64,000 nt of DNA from positions 340,879,370 to 340,943,369 of the forward strand of contig NC_081412.1 of NCBI RefSeq assembly GCF_030272615.1. The letters are read 5' to 3'. This DNA comes from Cryptomeria japonica. Its lineage: Eukaryota; Streptophyta; Pinopsida; Cupressales; Cupressaceae. Both the position numbers and the translations under genes were made by a program. The notes below the pieces were generated by a model. The model was not told where the DNA came from, did no database searches, and saw nothing but the letters and a program-made list of their open reading frames with translations. Below, piece by piece: positions 60,569 through 64,000 of the stretch. The first letter of the stretch is position 1. Each line of letters opens with the position of its first letter.

Positions 60569-62700
60569 TGTAGCGCCCACCAACAAACCCCTGGGAAACT
60601 TATTACAACTAGACCCAAAGAGTGGAATATTTTTTTTTGTTTACTAACAAGGCTACATCTAATCCAATCTAGACATTAAGTTTATGATTTAGTTCAATAG
60701 TTTAAAGTCGAACATTAAGTGTTTAACCTTTGTTTCATACATTACGTTACTAACACAAGGGAGGTCATGTTTACAAGGTTTAATGGCTTACATGGTTCCA
60801 TCATTTTCCTAGGGTATTGACGTCACTACTAGACTTACTCCATTTATGATTTATGATCGATACATTTAGTTTACCATTATCATATTAGTTCACTTCTATG
60901 ATCCTAAAGATTTATCCTTACCAAGGAACACAACTACAAATGCATGTATGCAAATTAATCTATATCATACACTTCACATGATAATGCTACTAGTGTTGTC
61001 CACTACTCAATGCATCAACCCACAAGAATTCTCATTAACCTACGTATGCAACTTACATGTTCATTATGTTATTTATGCAATGTTAGTTTTATGGAAGCCA
61101 TAGCACAATTATATGTATTCTCATTTATCTCTTAATGATGTCTATGCACTAAGTTACATTATAGTTTTCATCCTTAGTGTTATTCTAGTTTCCAAGAATT
61201 CAACTACATCTTCAATGATCTTGTGCTTCCCATGCTTTATCATTGATAGTTTAAGTTCTTCGTTTAATGTCATTGTTCAAATCATTGATCTCATAACTAT
61301 ATGCTAACATCAACTTAATTTTTCATCCATATTCTCATGAAGATATTGAAGATACAAGCATTAACTCATTTCCATTTTTAAAGATATAACATGGAGAAAG
61401 TGATAACATCCATTTTCCATTGCATTGAAATCACATCTATGCATCTACTATATAACATTTAATTACCACATAATAATGGAATTTCTGATTTAACTCATTG
61501 ACAAGGTACATTTCAATTACAAATAACTAATCCTTCACATATATTAAGCATGAAAAATCATTCATGTTCTATGAATCCAATTTAAGGAAGTATACATGAC
61601 TAACAAATGGTAAGACATTACTAGTAAGAGTATCTCATTTATTCTTTCTTTCTACTTACATTTTGATTAACTTATATTATTTCTTTCTGAATGTATAATT
61701 TAAAGTAAATCATGGATACAATTTTGGTTGCTTTAATAAAATGATACAATCGCGAGTTTAACTCACTTTTTATAAACAATTCCCTATTTAATGCATGATA
61801 AGAGTGTCTCCATCACAAAATGATCAATATATGAATCTGCTCCAAGGGTTCAAGGTCAATATGACAAAACTCCAAGTCCACGCATGAAGACAACACCAAA
61901 GAAGAGGAAAAACCCCCAATGGCAAAAAACTCCAACCACCCGACCAATGTGGAACCTACAAGGAACCACCCTCCGAGCTAGGAGATGTCGTTAGGTCCCA
62001 ACTCACACACTAAACTAAGGTTGACACTTTACCAAAGGGACTAATACCAAACAACTTCCACACATACAACCATGCACCAAGCAACCAAGAAAGAGACAAG
62101 AGATTTCCAGAGACCAATAAAACATCATAACAAGAATACAAAAAAAAGCAAAGAAATCGCATGTACGAGGGAGTGTCATCACATGCCAAACCAAGAATAA
62201 GGCACTAGCCGATGGGCATGCGGAGCCATCTCGATCTCGAGAGAGAAACCAAGGGAGATTATCTTACTGTCTCCACGGTCTTCCCATTCTCAGCCTAAAA
62301 CATCCTCCCTAGGACTGAGTCATGAGACACTGATGAGTTATTATCTTTTTAAATTAACTAACTACTCATACCCATTCATTAATTAGTTATCACTTGATTA
62401 AAATATGTTAAACCCCCTCATGCCCGAAAGGCCTAGACTTCACGCATTCTTACAAGGAACCTTGTGAAAGTCCATCTCTCATGACCCCCGAGTGTCATAA
62501 AGGAGCCCACTCCTTCTACATGGATCCAGAAACAATAAAGCAAGAGGCTCTTACACAAGCAAAAATTGGACACAATGCCAAACCATAACAAACACGTACC
62601 CAAAAATTGATCAACAACACATGTGAAAGAACGAGCTTCTTAACTAATGGAATATGACCAACTCATGATACATCTACACTTAAACACATCAACATCGTGA
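60569..62700 (-). repeat. LTR HR (5' LTR of a minus-strand element; right end approximate)
   Basis: It starts tgtagcgcccaccaacaaac beside the primer site. Its first 573 bp match 38352-38925 at high identity. No coding sequence follows. The right end is not visible; 62700 is an estimate before an AT-rich change of composition. Confidence 0.6.
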
Positions 62701-63400
62701 GGTCTTCACACTCACTACCACAAAATCAACAGTGTGGTTATTTCGTCCTCATGGCAAAATCATCATGAGGGCATGTCAAAATGAACAAAAACAATCTCAA
62801 GAATCGCAAGTAAAATAAATTCACACTAAACATAGGTTTTAAATAAAATGACACAAACGGTCTCCAGATGAAAAGCATAAATAAAAAGACTCTTAGCTGG
62901 GAAATAGTTAACTTATAGGCAATCCACAAATACAATGGTTTGAGGGTATACTCACGTGTATATATATAAGTTTGTATGTATATCCATTATCATTTACATT
63001 GTCAAAATACATAACAACAATAATAACAATAAGGTCACCAAATTAACAATATATTACAGTAATACTATTATTAATGTCAATCAATTATCATGTTTTTTTT
63101 GGCATTATAATATTATTTTAATATTTGACTGCTTTAGTCTAATTATACTCCATTAACTTCATATATATATATATTAACATGTCTTGTATTAATTTATTTA
63201 ATATCTAATACATATATTAATATTTATATATTTAATATATGATTTTGTATCATTTTCTGTCATACTTGTGTCATTCTATGGCTGCTTGTGTGATAAGCTT
63301 ACTTATTAATGATGCTTCTCTTCTCTTTTATGTGTTCATGACATTTTGCTTTGTGTCTTATTTTTCCCTTAAGATTTTTTGTGATGGATGCTGCTAGTAA
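62701..63400. other. AT-rich non-coding stretch
   Basis: No domain or element end is recognised. Short TA runs occur at about 62957 and 63162. The last 60 bases before 63437 are pyrimidine-rich with tttcag, compatible with the 3' end of an intron. Confidence 0.5.
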
Positions 63401-64000
63401 AAAATTTCTTTGTCTGTTAAGAATTGTGATTTTCAGGATCCTGATGCCTTTGACAATGAAAAGCTTGACAGGTTGTTTAAATTTCATTCTTCGAAGTTTT
63501 CTATTGCTATTCGTAAGGTGGTGGGCAGACGGTGGTTGGTGGAAAATGATAATATTTTCCTTGCTGAAGTTGCTTCTCATTTTATTACTGTGTGTATGGA
63601 TATGCTCTTGGATGCTTCTTTGGTTCGGGCATTATTGGATGACTTTCATCCCTCTTTTTATTATGCTTCTAATTTGGATAATGCTCTGTCTTCTTATCAT
63701 TTTGATCTTGGTGATTTTCCTTATGGTGGTTTTTTATCTCGGTCTGAATTACTATCTAAATGTTGGCATTGTGAATTACTTTCACTTTTGAGAGGTGGTT
63801 TTATTTTTGACATATATGATGACACGATGTTTGCTCTTGTAGCTTTTTTAGATCATGTTTCTTTGGATACTTTGGTTGCGGTTGTAAATGTTTTTTCAGG
63901 TATACATTTCCTCCTTGATTCTATGAAGGCAGTTATGTCTCTTCCAAGTTTGGTGGAGCCTCTGCAAGTGGTTGCTTTGGATATTCAGGTTGTGGCTACT
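63401..64000 (+). CDS. Unrecognised open frame running off the right edge (possible host exon)
   Basis: A frame is open for 200 codons from 63401, after an in-frame TAA at 63398, to the window end. It contains no stop, unlike most element genes here. It reads DPDAFDNEKLDRLFKFHSSK, then IAIRKVVGRRWLVENDNIFL, then LDASLVRALLDDFHPSFYYA, then YHFDLGDFPYGGFLSRSELL. Third codon positions are strongly T-rich, which fits plant coding sequence. No early ATG is in frame; the first is at about 63597. It may therefore begin at the tttcag splice acceptor (63436/63437) or belong to an unrecognised element. The protein looks globular and soluble. I do not recognise its family. Confidence 0.55.

Noticed and set aside
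63351-63791. 146-codon frame with an ATG, extremely rich in Leu/Ile/Phe/Trp
   Set aside because: It overlaps the longer stop-free frame in another phase and has the composition of an out-of-frame reading of T-rich codons.

Overview
This window is plant nuclear DNA from a large, repeat-rich genome. A gymnosperm is my best guess, but that is inference. It is AT-rich and dominated by LTR retrotransposons: Ty1/copia, Ty3/gypsy chromovirus, Athila-like Ty3/gypsy, and elements without pol. I see no bacterial-style operons, rRNA, tRNA or CRISPR. Nearly every gene is a decayed element gene. The one frame that looks undamaged and is not a recognised element gene runs off the right edge (63401-64000).

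Layout. Positions 1-2879 look like the right part of a long LTR, followed by a plant-mobile-domain fragment (3107-3343, minus) and a 60-bp tandem repeat. A minus-strand chromovirus is split in two: its integrase end and chromodomain lie at 4880-5984, and its integrase zinc finger, RNase H, RT and protease lie at 36083-38351. The 30 kb between them is a nested stack. Element A (5990-36077) sits in the integrase gene. Element B (10774-35594) sits in A's 3' LTR. B in turn holds E (an LTR-like block, 15603-19859), D (20143-26723, exact target duplication caggc) and copia element C (27878-34848, inside B's 3' LTR).

Right of the stack is a 574-bp LTR fragment (38352-38925). It abuts a 5'-truncated Athila-like element F with protease, RT, RNase H, integrase and a long extra ORF after pol (43321-45770). 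Next come another LTR-like block ending at 49098, about 3.5 kb of degenerate sequence, a copia element I (52669-60322, exact duplication tcatg), the remainder of its host element with a tRNA-Met primer site, and an LTR from 60569 that repeats the 38352 fragment.

How the parts relate. A, B and D form one family with no protease, RT or integrase. They carry two ORFs: ORF1 is a coiled coil followed by a zinc-knuckle array (gag-like), and ORF2 is a long protein of an unnamed type. Their LTRs, primer site and polypurine tract closely match those of copia elements C and I, so copia machinery probably mobilised them. The N-terminal part of ORF2 resembles, by eye, the extra ORF of Athila-like element F. 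This suggests a chimera of copia ends and a gypsy-derived gene, and it is the best candidate here for an undescribed system. Premature stops in all these elements are mostly CAG to TAG and CGA to TGA, as expected from deamination of methylated cytosine.
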